A stretch of DNA of 37,951 bases, taken from positions 1-37,951 of the forward strand of contig NZ_BOOP01000035.1 in NCBI RefSeq assembly GCF_016863295.1. The letters are read 5' to 3'. The notes under the pieces were generated by a model. The model worked only from the letters and a program-made list of their open reading frames with translations, was not told the DNA's origin and did no database searches. Positions within the stretch are counted from its first letter, which is position 1. Every line of letters starts with the position of its first letter. Below are positions 23,521 through 31,017 of the stretch, in pieces. The stretch comes from Planotetraspora phitsanulokensis (GTDB lineage Bacteria > Actinomycetota > Actinomycetes > Streptosporangiales > Streptosporangiaceae). The position numbers and the translations under genes were made by a program.

Positions 23521-26312
23521 GCCTGATCAAGGAGCAGGACTACGGCACGCCGGCCCGCCCGGGTGAGGCGACCGTGTCCGTGGAGATCGACGGCAAGACC
23601 GTGCTGGTCCCGGAGGGGACCTCGGTGATGCGCGCCGCCTCCGAGGCCGGCATCGACATCCCCAAACTCTGCGCCACCGACAGCCTCGAACCCTTCGGGT
23701 CCTGCCGGCTGTGCCTGGTGGACATCGACGGCCGCAAGGGCTCCCCCGCGTCGTGCACCACGCCGGTGACGCCCGGGATGAAGGTGCGCACCCAGACGCC
23801 CAAGCTGGCCGAGCTGCGCCGCGGGGTGATGGAGCTCTACATCTCCGACCACCCCCTGGACTGCCTGACCTGCCCGACGAACGGCGACTGCGAGCTGCAG
23901 GACATGGCCGGGGTCGTCGGCCTGCGCGAGGTCCGCTACGGCTTCGATGGCGAGAACCACCTCGACCTGCCGACCGACAGCTCCAACCCGTACTTCGACT
24001 ACGACGCCAGCAAGTGCATCGCCTGCTCGCGGTGCGTACGCGCCTGTGACGAGGTGCAGGGCACGTTCGCCCTGACGCTCGAGGGCCGCGGCTTCGCCAC
24101 CAAGATCGCCGCGGGTGCGGGCGGTAGCTTCATGGAGTCTGACTGCGTGTCCTGCGGCGCCTGCGTGCAGGCCTGCCCGACGGCGACGCTGCAGGAGCGT
24201 TCCGTGGTCGAGCTGGGCATGCCTACTCGCAGCGTGCTCACCACCTGCGCCTACTGCGGCGTGGGCTGCTCGTTCAAGGCGGAGCTTCGCGGCGACGAGG
24301 TCGTCCGCATGGTTCCGTACAAGGACGGCAAGGCCAACGAGGGGCACTCCTGCGTCAAGGGCCGCTTCGCCTTCGGCTACGCCTCCCACCCCGACCGTCA
24401 GCTCAAGCCCATGGTGCGTGAGCGGATCACCGACCCGTGGCGTGAGGTGGAGTGGGCGGAGGCCATCGAGCACGTCGGCAGGCGCATGCTCGAGATCCAG
24501 GCCCACCACGGCGCCGGCGCGATCGGCGGCATCACCTCCTCCCGCTGCACCAACGAGGAGGTCTACGCCGTACAGAAGATGGTGCGCGCGGCCTTCGGCA
24601 ACAACAACGTGGACACCTGCGCCCGGGTCTGCCACTCGCCGACCGGATACGGCCTCAAGCAGACGTACGGCACGTCGGCCGGCACCCAGGACTTCAAGTC
24701 CGTCGAGAAGGCCGACGTCATCCTCGTGATCGGCGCCAACCCGACCGACGCCCACCCGGTGTTCGCCTCGCGGATCAAGCGCAGGCTGCGCCAGGGCGCC
24801 AAACTCATCGTCGCCGACCCGCGCAGGATCGACCTGGTGCGGTCCCCGCACATCGAGGCCCAGCACCACCTGCGCCTGATGCCCGGCACCAACGTGGCGC
24901 TGATCAACGCCATGGCGCACGTCGTGGTGACCGAAGGGCTCGTGGACCGCGAGTTCGTCGCGGAGCGCTGCGAGGACTTCGAAGAGTGGGAGCGGTTCAT
25001 CTCCGGCCCCGAGCACAGCCCGGAGGCCGTCGAGGAGATCACCGGCGTCCCTGCCGCCGAGGTGCGCGCGGCGACCCGCCTCTACGCGAGCGCGTCCAAC
25101 GCGACGATCATGTACGGCCTCGGCGTCACCGAGCACAGCCAGGGCTCGACCATGGTGATGGGCATGGCCAACCTCGCGATGGCGACCGGCAACATCGGCC
25201 GCGAGGGCGTCGGCGTGAACCCGCTGCGCGGCCAGAACAACGTCCAGGGCTCGTGCGACATGGGCTCCTTCCCGCACGAGCTGCCGGGCTACCGCCACGT
25301 GTCCGACGACGCGGTGCGGGGCGTCTTCGAGACGTTGTGGGGCCGCACGCTCCAGTCGGAGCCGGGCCTGCGCATCCCCAACATGTTCGACGCGGCGATC
25401 GACGGCTCCTTCCGCGCGCTGTTCGTGCAGGGAGAGGACATCGTCCAGTCGGACCCGAACACCAAGCACGTCACCGCCGCGCTGTCGGCTCTGGATCTCG
25501 TGGTGGTGCAGGACCTCTTCCTCAACGAGACCTCGAAGTACGCCCACGTCTTCCTGCCGGGCACCTCGTTCCTGGAGAAGGACGGCACGTTCACCAACGC
25601 GGAACGCCGGATCAACCGGGTCCGGCCGGTGATGGCGCCGAAGACGGGCAAGCACGAGTGGCAGATCGTGTGCGAGATCGCCCAGGCCATGGGCTACCCG
25701 ATGAAGTACGACAACGCGGCCCAGATCATGGACGAGATCGCGATCACCACGCCCACCTTCGCGGGGGTCTCGTTCGCCAAGCTCGACCAGGTCGGCAGCG
25801 TGCAGTGGCCCTGCAACGACAAGGCGCCCGAGGGCACGCCGATCATGCACATCGACGGGTTCGTCCGGGGCAGGGGCCGGTTCGTCGACACGGTCTACGT
25901 GCCGACGCAGGAGCGCAGCACCAGGAAGTTCCCGCTGATCCTCACCACCGGCCGCATCCTGTCCCAGTACAACGTCGGCGCCCAGACCCGGCGCACCGGC
26001 AACACGGCCTGGCATCCGGAGGACCTGCTGGAGATGCACCCCCACGACGCCGAGGTACGCGGCGTCCGCGACGGCGACACCGTCTCGCTGACCAGTCGGG
26101 TCGGTGAGACCAGTCTTCGGGTGAAGATCGACGACCGGATGCCGGTCGGAGTCGTCTACACGACCTTCCACCACCCGGTGACGGGGGCCAACGTGGTGAC
26201 GACCGAGCACTCGGACTGGGCGACCAACTGTCCCGAGTACAAGGTCACCGCGGTCGAGGTCGCGCTACGGAATCCCGCTCCGGCACCGGCCGCTCCGGCG
26301 ATGGCGGAGTGA
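23517..26312 (+). CDS. fdsA: formate dehydrogenase catalytic alpha subunit (Mo/W-bis-MGD, Cys-type)
   Basis: 931-residue catalytic subunit oxidising formate to CO2. The N-terminal NuoG-like part binds a 2Fe-2S cluster (Cys52, 63, 66, 80), a His-Cys3 4Fe-4S cluster (His112, Cys116, 119, 125) and two ferredoxin clusters (Cys167-177 and 210-220 regions). The molybdopterin part starts with a further 4Fe-4S motif (TCAYCGVGC with C279). The active-site metal ligand is Cys372, followed by His373 (CARVCHSPTGYG), as in selenium-free enzymes. The C-terminal MopB domain includes TTGRILSQYNVGAQTRRTGN. The enzyme is cytoplasmic, with no Tat signal. It needs an FdhD-type sulfurtransferase, which is not in this window. 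Confidence 0.96.
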   Translation: MSLIKEQDYGTPARPGEATVSVEIDGKTVLVPEGTSVMRAASEAGIDIPKLCATDSLEPFGSCRLCLVDIDGRKGSPASCTTPVTPGMKVRTQTPKLAELRRGVMELYISDHPLDCLTCPTNGDCELQDMAGVVGLREVRYGFDGENHLDLPTDSSNPYFDYDASKCIACSRCVRACDEVQGTFALTLEGRGFATKIAAGAGGSFMESDCVSCGACVQACPTATLQERSVVELGMPTRSVLTTCAYCGVGCSFKAELRGDEVVRMVPYKDGKANEGHSCVKGRFAFGYASHPDRQLKPMVRERITDPWREVEWAEAIEHVGRRMLEIQAHHGAGAIGGITSSRCTNEEVYAVQKMVRAAFGNNNVDTCARVCHSPTGYGLKQTYGTSAGTQDFKSVEKADVILVIGANPTDAHPVFASRIKRRLRQGAKLIVADPRRIDLVRSPHIEAQHHLRLMPGTNVALINAMAHVVVTEGLVDREFVAERCEDFEEWERFISGPEHSPEAVEEITGVPAAEVRAATRLYASASNATIMYGLGVTEHSQGSTMVMGMANLAMATGNIGREGVGVNPLRGQNNVQGSCDMGSFPHELPGYRHVSDDAVRGVFETLWGRTLQSEPGLRIPNMFDAAIDGSFRALFVQGEDIVQSDPNTKHVTAALSALDLVVVQDLFLNETSKYAHVFLPGTSFLEKDGTFTNAERRINRVRPVMAPKTGKHEWQIVCEIAQAMGYPMKYDNAAQIMDEIAITTPTFAGVSFAKLDQVGSVQWPCNDKAPEGTPIMHIDGFVRGRGRFVDTVYVPTQERSTRKFPLILTTGRILSQYNVGAQTRRTGNTAWHPEDLLEMHPHDAEVRGVRDGDTVSLTSRVGETSLRVKIDDRMPVGVVYTTFHHPVTGANVVTTEHSDWATNCPEYKVTAVEVALRNPAPAPAAPAMAE

Positions 26313-26316
26313 GACC

Positions 26317-26547
26317 GTGACGACGACGCACACGCCCCCGCACATCCGCCTGGCCAACGAGATCTCGGCGCAGTTCCAGCAGCGGGATCCGGCCGCCGCG
26401 GCGCAGGAGATCGCCCAGCACATCCGGGCCTTCTGGGACCCCCGGATGCGGGCCAAACTGATCGCCGACGCGGGCGCCCCCGGCAGCGGCCTGGACCCCC
26501 TGGCCGTCGCCGCCGCCGCCCTGTTGCCGCCGGCGACCGGCGGCTGA
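26317..26547 (+). CDS. fdsD: formate dehydrogenase delta subunit
   Basis: Small 76-residue subunit found with NAD-dependent FDH complexes. IRLANEISAQFQQRD followed by EIAQHIRAFWDPRMRAKLI is the family's hallmark. It is thought to help cofactor insertion or complex stability. The GTG start is four bases after the fdsA stop. In the common fdsGBACD order an fdsC (FdhD-like) gene precedes fdsD; here it is absent. Confidence 0.9.
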   Translation: MTTTHTPPHIRLANEISAQFQQRDPAAAAQEIAQHIRAFWDPRMRAKLIADAGAPGSGLDPLAVAAAALLPPATGG

Positions 26548-26560
26548 AGGCGGGATTCGA

Positions 26561-26592
26561 CGCCGGCCCGTTGGACGATCAGCGGGCCGGCG
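26561..26592 (+). terminator. terminator of the formate dehydrogenase operon
   Basis: CGCCGGCCCG and CGGGCCGGCG form a perfect 10-bp stem with a 12-base loop, starting 13 bases after the fdsD stop. No T tract follows. Confidence 0.7.
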
Positions 26593-26679
26593 ACCGGGAT
26601 GCCTGCGGTCGGCGGTCGGCGGGGCGAGAGTAACGTCGCACTTGAGATGTGATTTGGCCACGACCAAGGGGGAGTCGCC

Positions 26680-27069
26680 ATGAACATCTACACCGTCGAA
26701 CTCAAGAACCAGCCCGGGGAGTTGGCCCACGTCTGCGAGGTGCTCGGCCGCGACGGCGTCAACATCGAACTGGCCGGAGTGACCGCGGGCGATCACGGAG
26801 TCGTCTGCTTCACCGCATCTGACGAGTCGGCCGCCAGCGCCTCGCTGGAGGGCGCCGGCATCGACTACTCGGCTCACCCCGCGCTTCAGATCACCTGCGT
26901 CGACGAACCCGGCGAGGGGGGCAGGTTCGCCCGCAAACTGGCGAACGCCAACGTCAACGTGGAGTGGCTGGTGCCGATGTCGATCTGCCAGGGCAAGGCC
27001 GTCATGGCGCTGTCGGTCGACAGGATGGACGAGGCGCGCACCGCGCTGGGCAGCCTGATCTCCGGATAG
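26680..27069 (+). CDS. protein of two tandem ACT domains
   Basis: 129 residues made of two ACT folds (about 1-65 and 68-129). The first begins MNIYTVELKNQPGELAHVCE, the classic ACT opening where amino acids bind between subunits. No catalytic domain is attached. Stand-alone ACT proteins act as small-molecule sensors or regulatory partners of amino-acid enzymes. GGGGGAG lies before the ATG. It sits between two hairpins, so it is probably monocistronic. Its partner is unknown. Confidence 0.85.
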   Translation: MNIYTVELKNQPGELAHVCEVLGRDGVNIELAGVTAGDHGVVCFTASDESAASASLEGAGIDYSAHPALQITCVDEPGEGGRFARKLANANVNVEWLVPMSICQGKAVMALSVDRMDEARTALGSLISG

Positions 27070-27079
27070 GCGAACACAT

Positions 27080-27116
27080 CTGAGCGGACGAGGCCACACC
27101 CGGCCCGTTCGCTCAG
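27080..27116. terminator. terminator between convergent ACT and NYN genes
   Basis: CTGAGCGGACG pairs with CGTTCGCTCAG over 11 bp, one of them a G-U pair, with a 15-base loop. It lies 10 bases after the ACT stop and 20 bases from the convergent NYN gene end. Confidence 0.7.
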
Positions 27117-27136
27117 GCATGTCCCGCCCTCGACGA

Positions 27137-27595
27137 TCAGGCGGCCTGGCCCGCGGCGGGGTCGAGGTAGGCGAAGTCGCCGGCCGCCGCGTACAGACGC
27201 CAGCTGAGACTCCGGGGACGGGCGACGACGAAGACCTGGACGCCGTGATCGGCGAGCCACCGCGCCAGGTCGGCGAAGTAGCCGTCACCCGACCCGATGA
27301 CGACGCGCTCGAACCGCAGATCCACCCGATCGGCGAGTGCCGCCTCGGACAGCGCGCTGTCCGCGCCGTCGGGGCCGGAGCGCATGAGCAACTGCACACC
27401 ATGGAAGGCCAGACCCACTCCGACGAGCGCGTTGTGGTTGACCCCGACCATGAACTGGTCCATCGGGCCGATCAGCACCAGCCGGCGATAGGCGTCCATG
27501 ACGTGTTCGACCTCTGCCGTGCTGGGCCGGGCGCAGCCCGCCAGGTTCTCGATGTCCAGCAGATGGATCGCACGTCCCTGTCGCAGAGATCGCAT
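27137..27595 (-). CDS. NYN/PIN-like domain protein (putative RNase)
   Basis: 152-residue protein with the acidic pattern of NYN/PIN-like nucleases: Asp14 in IHLLDIENLAG (with Asn17), Asp76/Asp79 in GPDGADSAL, and Asp104 in VVIGSGDGYFADLARWL, the signature GSGDxxF motif. VQVFVVARPRSLSWRLYAAA matches the last strands of the fold. Such proteins (LabA-like/NYN) are metal-dependent ribonucleases or RNA-binding proteins. The ATG follows GGGAGTGA. It is divergent from the A-E locus with 109 bp between starts, and its promoter overlaps the phased repeats there, so joint regulation is possible. It may be part of that system or an unrelated neighbour. Confidence 0.8.
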   Translation of the reverse strand: MRSLRQGRAIHLLDIENLAGCARPSTAEVEHVMDAYRRLVLIGPMDQFMVGVNHNALVGVGLAFHGVQLLMRSGPDGADSALSEAALADRVDLRFERVVIGSGDGYFADLARWLADHGVQVFVVARPRSLSWRLYAAAGDFAYLDPAAGQAA

Positions 27596-27628
27596 CGCTC
27601 ACTCCCATCACCAGCGTTGTGCCATGAA

Positions 27629-27657
27629 ACGGTAATACTGGAAATTAATGGAAGCAA
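27629..27657 (-). promoter_or_regulatory. probable promoter of the NYN gene
   Basis: On the minus strand TTGCTT (27657-27652), a 17-bp spacer and TACCGT (27634-27629) fit a sigma-70 promoter, with transcription starting near 27622 and a leader of about 26 bases containing the ribosome site. Confidence 0.5.
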
Positions 27658-27663
27658 GTGGAA
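27639..27663. repeat. three TGGAA direct repeats at exact 10-bp spacing
   Basis: TGGAA occurs at 27639-27643, 27649-27653 and 27659-27663, one helical turn apart and so on one face of the DNA. An imperfect inverted repeat CCATGGG-TTT-CCCGTGG follows at 27665-27681. The array lies in the divergent promoter region between the NYN gene and gene A, overlapping the NYN -35 element. It resembles a regulator-binding array. The region is AT-richer than its surroundings. Confidence 0.6.
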
Positions 27664-27690
27664 TCCATGGGTTTCCCGTGGGACCTCTGA

Positions 27691-27696
27691 TACGCT
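27691..27696 (+). promoter_or_regulatory. probable -10 element of the A-D operon
   Basis: TACGCT ends eight bases before the GTG of gene A, so the transcript may be leaderless or start just upstream. The same hexamer followed by G stands before gene E (32344-32349). No convincing -35 is visible, as expected if an activator binds the phased repeats upstream. Confidence 0.4.
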
Positions 27697-27704
27697 GCGG
27701 GACC

Positions 27705-28472
27705 GTGGAACTAGACGCTCTGGAAAAACGCATCGCCGAGCTTCGTTCGGAGATACGGGCCGCCAAAGCCGCCGGGGAGCACGCGACCGTCCGGTCGTTG
27801 CGTGCCGAGCTCCGCAAGACCGAGCGCGCCTGGGACGTCGCACTGGAGCCCGAGCCCGAACCGGCCAAGGCTCCGCTGCTCCCCGTGCGTGAGCAGGTCC
27901 ATCAGGCGCTGACCCTGCTCGGCGTGCCGACGGCCACCAAAATGATCGTGACGGTCAACGAGGCCTTCTTCGCCGGCCACATCGCCACCAGTCAGCTGAC
28001 CAGCCTGCGCCGGGATGAGGAGAAGTCCTTCCGCAGCTCCCCGTTCGCCCGGCCGTACTACCTGTGCGCCGCGCTGACCTCCGAACTGCTGTCGCCGGCA
28101 CGCGGGCTGTTGGCCGTCAGCACCTGGCCGATGCCGACCCGCATCATCGGACCGCTCAGCCCCCGTGCGGACTTCCTGACCTCGGCCACCCGCATCGCGG
28201 AGCACATCATGCGGCTCACCGGCGCGGGCGAGGACGCCTCGCCGTCCGCCTACCGCCTGCTGACCCGGATGGCGCAGAACATCCCGGGAGCCGTGGACGG
28301 ATTCGACCAGGCCGATCCCACTCAGGTGATCGCCGCCGCCGGCGCCGAACTGGCCGTTCACGAGGAGAGCGACGCCAGTCACCGCGACGAGGCCGCCCGA
28401 CGCGCGGAGCGACAACTGAACGAGGTCAGGCAACTTTTCGGCGCCGGCCTGAAGACGGCGAGGACCGCGTGA
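27705..28472 (+). CDS. system gene A: coiled-coil protein of unknown function
   Basis: 255 residues that I do not recognise. Residues 1-48 are a charged heptad-rich coiled coil (LEKRIAELRSEIRAAKAAG, then SLRAELRKTERAW). A Pro-rich hinge (49-61) leads to an alpha/beta region (62-170) that could be a winged helix: REQVHQALTLLGVPTATKMI, ATSQLTSLRRDEEKSF and RPYYLCAALT. The C-terminus (205-250) is again helical and charged. No enzyme motif is seen. The GTG at 27705 is preferred because a promoter-like TACGCT ends just before it; an upstream in-frame ATG at 27648 would run through the promoter. It overlaps gene B by four bases (GTGA). A DNA-binding, assembly or specificity role is inferred. Confidence 0.75.
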   Translation: MELDALEKRIAELRSEIRAAKAAGEHATVRSLRAELRKTERAWDVALEPEPEPAKAPLLPVREQVHQALTLLGVPTATKMIVTVNEAFFAGHIATSQLTSLRRDEEKSFRSSPFARPYYLCAALTSELLSPARGLLAVSTWPMPTRIIGPLSPRADFLTSATRIAEHIMRLTGAGEDASPSAYRLLTRMAQNIPGAVDGFDQADPTQVIAAAGAELAVHEESDASHRDEAARRAERQLNEVRQLFGAGLKTARTA

Positions 28473-29560
28473 CCCGTCTCGACACGCTCCGCGGCCCCGC
28501 CGAGCCCCTCGACCACAACGCCCGCACCATCGCCGCCCTCGCCGTCAACCCCGGCTGCGACCGGCGCGCCCTCCTGGACGCCGCCGGGGTCGACAAGCAG
28601 AGAACGGCCACCCATCTCGGCTTTCCCGCGCCGTTCGGGCAGTCTCCGTTCGCCATCACCAGGGCCAAGTCCTTCGACGCCCTCGTCAAGGCGAACGGCT
28701 GCGCCCACCTGCTGCGTCTGCTGCGCAGCACGCTCGACCTGTCGATCTCCGAGGCGTCCTACTCCGACATCTCCGACGTCGGCGGCAACGACGACCACCA
28801 GGTGCGGCACACCCGCACGCGGGCGCTGCTCAAGCGAGCCGCCACCGACGGCGACGGAGCCGGCACCCTCTTCGACCACCCGCTGCTCAAGCTCACCGTC
28901 GCGGGCCACGAGGTCTACCTCGAGCCGGCCGTCATCGCCTTCCAGATCGAAGGCCGCTTCCACATCGTGGAGATCAAGTCCTTCGCCGTCATCGACGACC
29001 AGGCCGACGCCGGACAAGTCGCGGCGGCCGCCCGCCAGTCCGCGGTCTACGTGCACGCGCTGCGTGCGCTGTTCACCGCCGAGGGGCTCGACCCCGGGCG
29101 GATCTCGCACAATGTCGTGCTCGTCTGCCCCAAGGACTTCGCCAACCACCCCACCGCGACGCTGCTCGACGTCCGCCAGCAGCTGGCCGCGCTCGAGCGG
29201 CAGCTGTCCCGGCTGACCCGCATCGACCGCATCCTCGACGAGCTGCCGATCGGGATCACCTTCGACCTCGAGACGCAGTCGCCGGACGAGGTCGGCAAGG
29301 CCGTCGCCACCGTCGGCGCGCGGTTCGCACCCGAATGCCTGGCGAGCTGTGAGATGTCCCTCTTCTGCCGTGCCGAGGCACGTGACCGCGAATCGACGGA
29401 CGTGCTCGGGCGTGCCGCCAGAGACGAGTTGGGCGGCATCGAGTCCATCCCCGCCGTCCTCGGACTGGCCGACGACAGCCGGCCGCCGTCCCCCGAACAG
29501 CTCGAAATCGCCGAACAGCTGCGCTACGTCCGGCGGATCTACACCGAGGCCGTCGCATGA
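28469..29560 (+). CDS. system gene B: Cas4/Dna2-like PD-(D/E)XK nuclease with Fe-S cysteines
   Basis: 363 residues. The nuclease core shows Glu152 (VYLEPAVIAF) at the acidic motif II position, Glu168-x-Lys170 (HIVEIKSF) and the RecB-family motif Gln190-x3-Tyr194 (RQSAVYVHAL). Four cysteines are placed as in Cas4/Dna2/AddB iron-sulfur nucleases: an N-terminal Cys30 followed by Arg-Arg (NPGCDRRALLDAAG) and a C-terminal Cys290-x3-Cys294-x5-Cys300 (PECLASCEMSLFC). Such enzymes cut single-stranded DNA ends with a 4Fe-4S cluster holding the fold. The GTG overlaps the stop of A, and its own stop overlaps the start of C. No cas1, cas2 or array is near. Activity is inferred from motifs. Confidence 0.8.
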   Translation: MTRLDTLRGPAEPLDHNARTIAALAVNPGCDRRALLDAAGVDKQRTATHLGFPAPFGQSPFAITRAKSFDALVKANGCAHLLRLLRSTLDLSISEASYSDISDVGGNDDHQVRHTRTRALLKRAATDGDGAGTLFDHPLLKLTVAGHEVYLEPAVIAFQIEGRFHIVEIKSFAVIDDQADAGQVAAAARQSAVYVHALRALFTAEGLDPGRISHNVVLVCPKDFANHPTATLLDVRQQLAALERQLSRLTRIDRILDELPIGITFDLETQSPDEVGKAVATVGARFAPECLASCEMSLFCRAEARDRESTDVLGRAARDELGGIESIPAVLGLADDSRPPSPEQLEIAEQLRYVRRIYTEAVA

Positions 29561-31017
29561 GCATCATGAGCTCCTACGCGCGGGCGTTGGCCGTACAGAA
29601 CGGGCGGGCGCAGCCCGTCGCGACCGTCCGGCACCTGCATCTGTCGGCCACACCGATGGTCTTCATCCCCCTGAAGCTCGCCGGCGAGGCCGCGGCGCCG
29701 CTGGCCGCGCTGGTCGGCACCGACCCGGCGAACCCGCGGCTCCTGGTCGTCCCCCAACCTCGCAACCGCGACCTGCGCTTCGCCTTCATGGCCGAACTCG
29801 CCGAAGTCCTGCTGCCTTACATCGAGGGCCTGGCCGGGGTCACCGAGACCGTCGAGGCGAAGACCCCGTACGAACGATGCGCGGACGCACCGCAACTCCT
29901 GGTGCCCAACCGCGGCGGCATCGCCTTCACCAAGCTGCTCGGCCGCTCCACCAGATTCCGGCGCACCGACGGCCCCTACCCGGTGCACCCTTCCGTGCCG
30001 GTCCTCGGCCAGTGGCTGACCTTCCTCTCCGAGCGAGCCGAATACGCGGGATCGTCAGCGTTGGTCTCCATGACCGACGCGCTCGCCCTCCACTGGGCCA
30101 CCGGGCAGAGCTCGATGGAGGACGCCAACCTCGCCACGCAGCTCGCCTGGATCGCTCCGCCCGAAGGACTGGACGGCCCGGAGGCGGCCCTGGTCGCCGA
30201 GGACCCGCTCACCTCACCACCGGCCGGGCCTGAGACGCATCCCGACTTCGACGGCCAGGTACTGGAGTACGCGATTCAGGCATTCGAGACGTCGGGGTCG
30301 GCCGCTCAGGTCCGCGAGGCGCTGCGGAGCCAACTGGAGCCGACCTGGACGCTCATGTGGCAGGGCGTTCGATTACTGCGCGAGCTTCCCGAAGCCGCGA
30401 CGGTCGAGGCCCGTTGGGCGAGGGACCGTGATCAGTTCACCCGTGAGACCGCCCGCCTCGCCGAGGGAGGCTTCCCACGGGGCCGCGTCGACGGCGCCGT
30501 AAGCGCGGCCATCCGCCTGGCCGACCTGGAATCCGCCCTGCAGGCCTATGAAGCACAACGTGCCTTCGACGACCCCCTCGTCATGATCGAACACCGGGTC
30601 GCCGGCAAGGCCTTCTCCGGGGAGGTCGTCGCGGTGGACGCGACCCGGCGGATCGTGCCCGCCGGCAAGACCCGTGCGGCCCCGCGACCCCTCGTCACGA
30701 TCCGCACCAGCGACCCCGTACGGCTCTCGCCCGGCAGGAGGCTCGTCTCCAGCCGCAATCGCAAGCAGAGGACCGAGATCGTCGACATCACCGGCGACCT
30801 CGTCGTCATTCAGGTCAACGACCAGATGGGCCGCGGCGCCACCCCGGCTCCCGGCAGCGTTCCCGAGGTCGGCGACGTCGTCTGCTACGCCGAACTCGAC
30901 CCCAGCGGAGGGCAACGTCCGCGTCTGCCCGCCGGCGAGGACACCCCGTGGACGCACGGCGGACCACCCGAGCCCTATGTCCCGACCGACGAGGACGCCC
31001 AGGAGGCCTGGTCATGA
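29557..31017 (+). CDS. system gene C: unrecognised protein with a barrel-like C-terminus
   Basis: 486 residues matching no family I know. The N-terminal 100 residues alternate strands and helices (ATVRHLHLSATPMVFIPLKL, RLLVVPQPRNRDLRFAFMAE). The middle (about 230-340) is helical with an RWARDRDQFTRETARLAEGG segment like a helicase stalk. Residues about 340-450 are strand-rich (FSGEVVAVDATRRIV, PLVTIRTSDPVRLSPGRRLV, RTEIVDITGDLVVIQVNDQMG), resembling the beta-barrel 1B inserted before the motor of UPF1/Dna2 helicases. The acidic tail ends in TDEDAQEAWS. It overlaps B and D by four bases each. By position it may link nuclease B to helicase D. This is an inference from pattern, not a family match. 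Confidence 0.7.
   Translation: MSIMSSYARALAVQNGRAQPVATVRHLHLSATPMVFIPLKLAGEAAAPLAALVGTDPANPRLLVVPQPRNRDLRFAFMAELAEVLLPYIEGLAGVTETVEAKTPYERCADAPQLLVPNRGGIAFTKLLGRSTRFRRTDGPYPVHPSVPVLGQWLTFLSERAEYAGSSALVSMTDALALHWATGQSSMEDANLATQLAWIAPPEGLDGPEAALVAEDPLTSPPAGPETHPDFDGQVLEYAIQAFETSGSAAQVREALRSQLEPTWTLMWQGVRLLRELPEAATVEARWARDRDQFTRETARLAEGGFPRGRVDGAVSAAIRLADLESALQAYEAQRAFDDPLVMIEHRVAGKAFSGEVVAVDATRRIVPAGKTRAAPRPLVTIRTSDPVRLSPGRRLVSSRNRKQRTEIVDITGDLVVIQVNDQMGRGATPAPGSVPEVGDVVCYAELDPSGGQRPRLPAGEDTPWTHGGPPEPYVPTDEDAQEAWS

Noticed and set aside
23169-26210. A 1013-codon open frame on the minus strand opposite fdsA, and a similar 713-codon one opposite the protease (512-2653)
   Set aside because: Both are Arg/Ala/Val/Gly-rich shadows caused by high GC third positions in the real genes; no family similarity or ribosome site.
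21494-26312. Complex I (nuoE-F-G) or bidirectional hydrogenase fragment
   Set aside because: The large subunit has a complete FdhF-type molybdopterin domain with catalytic Cys-His and is followed by the delta subunit, which identifies formate dehydrogenase.
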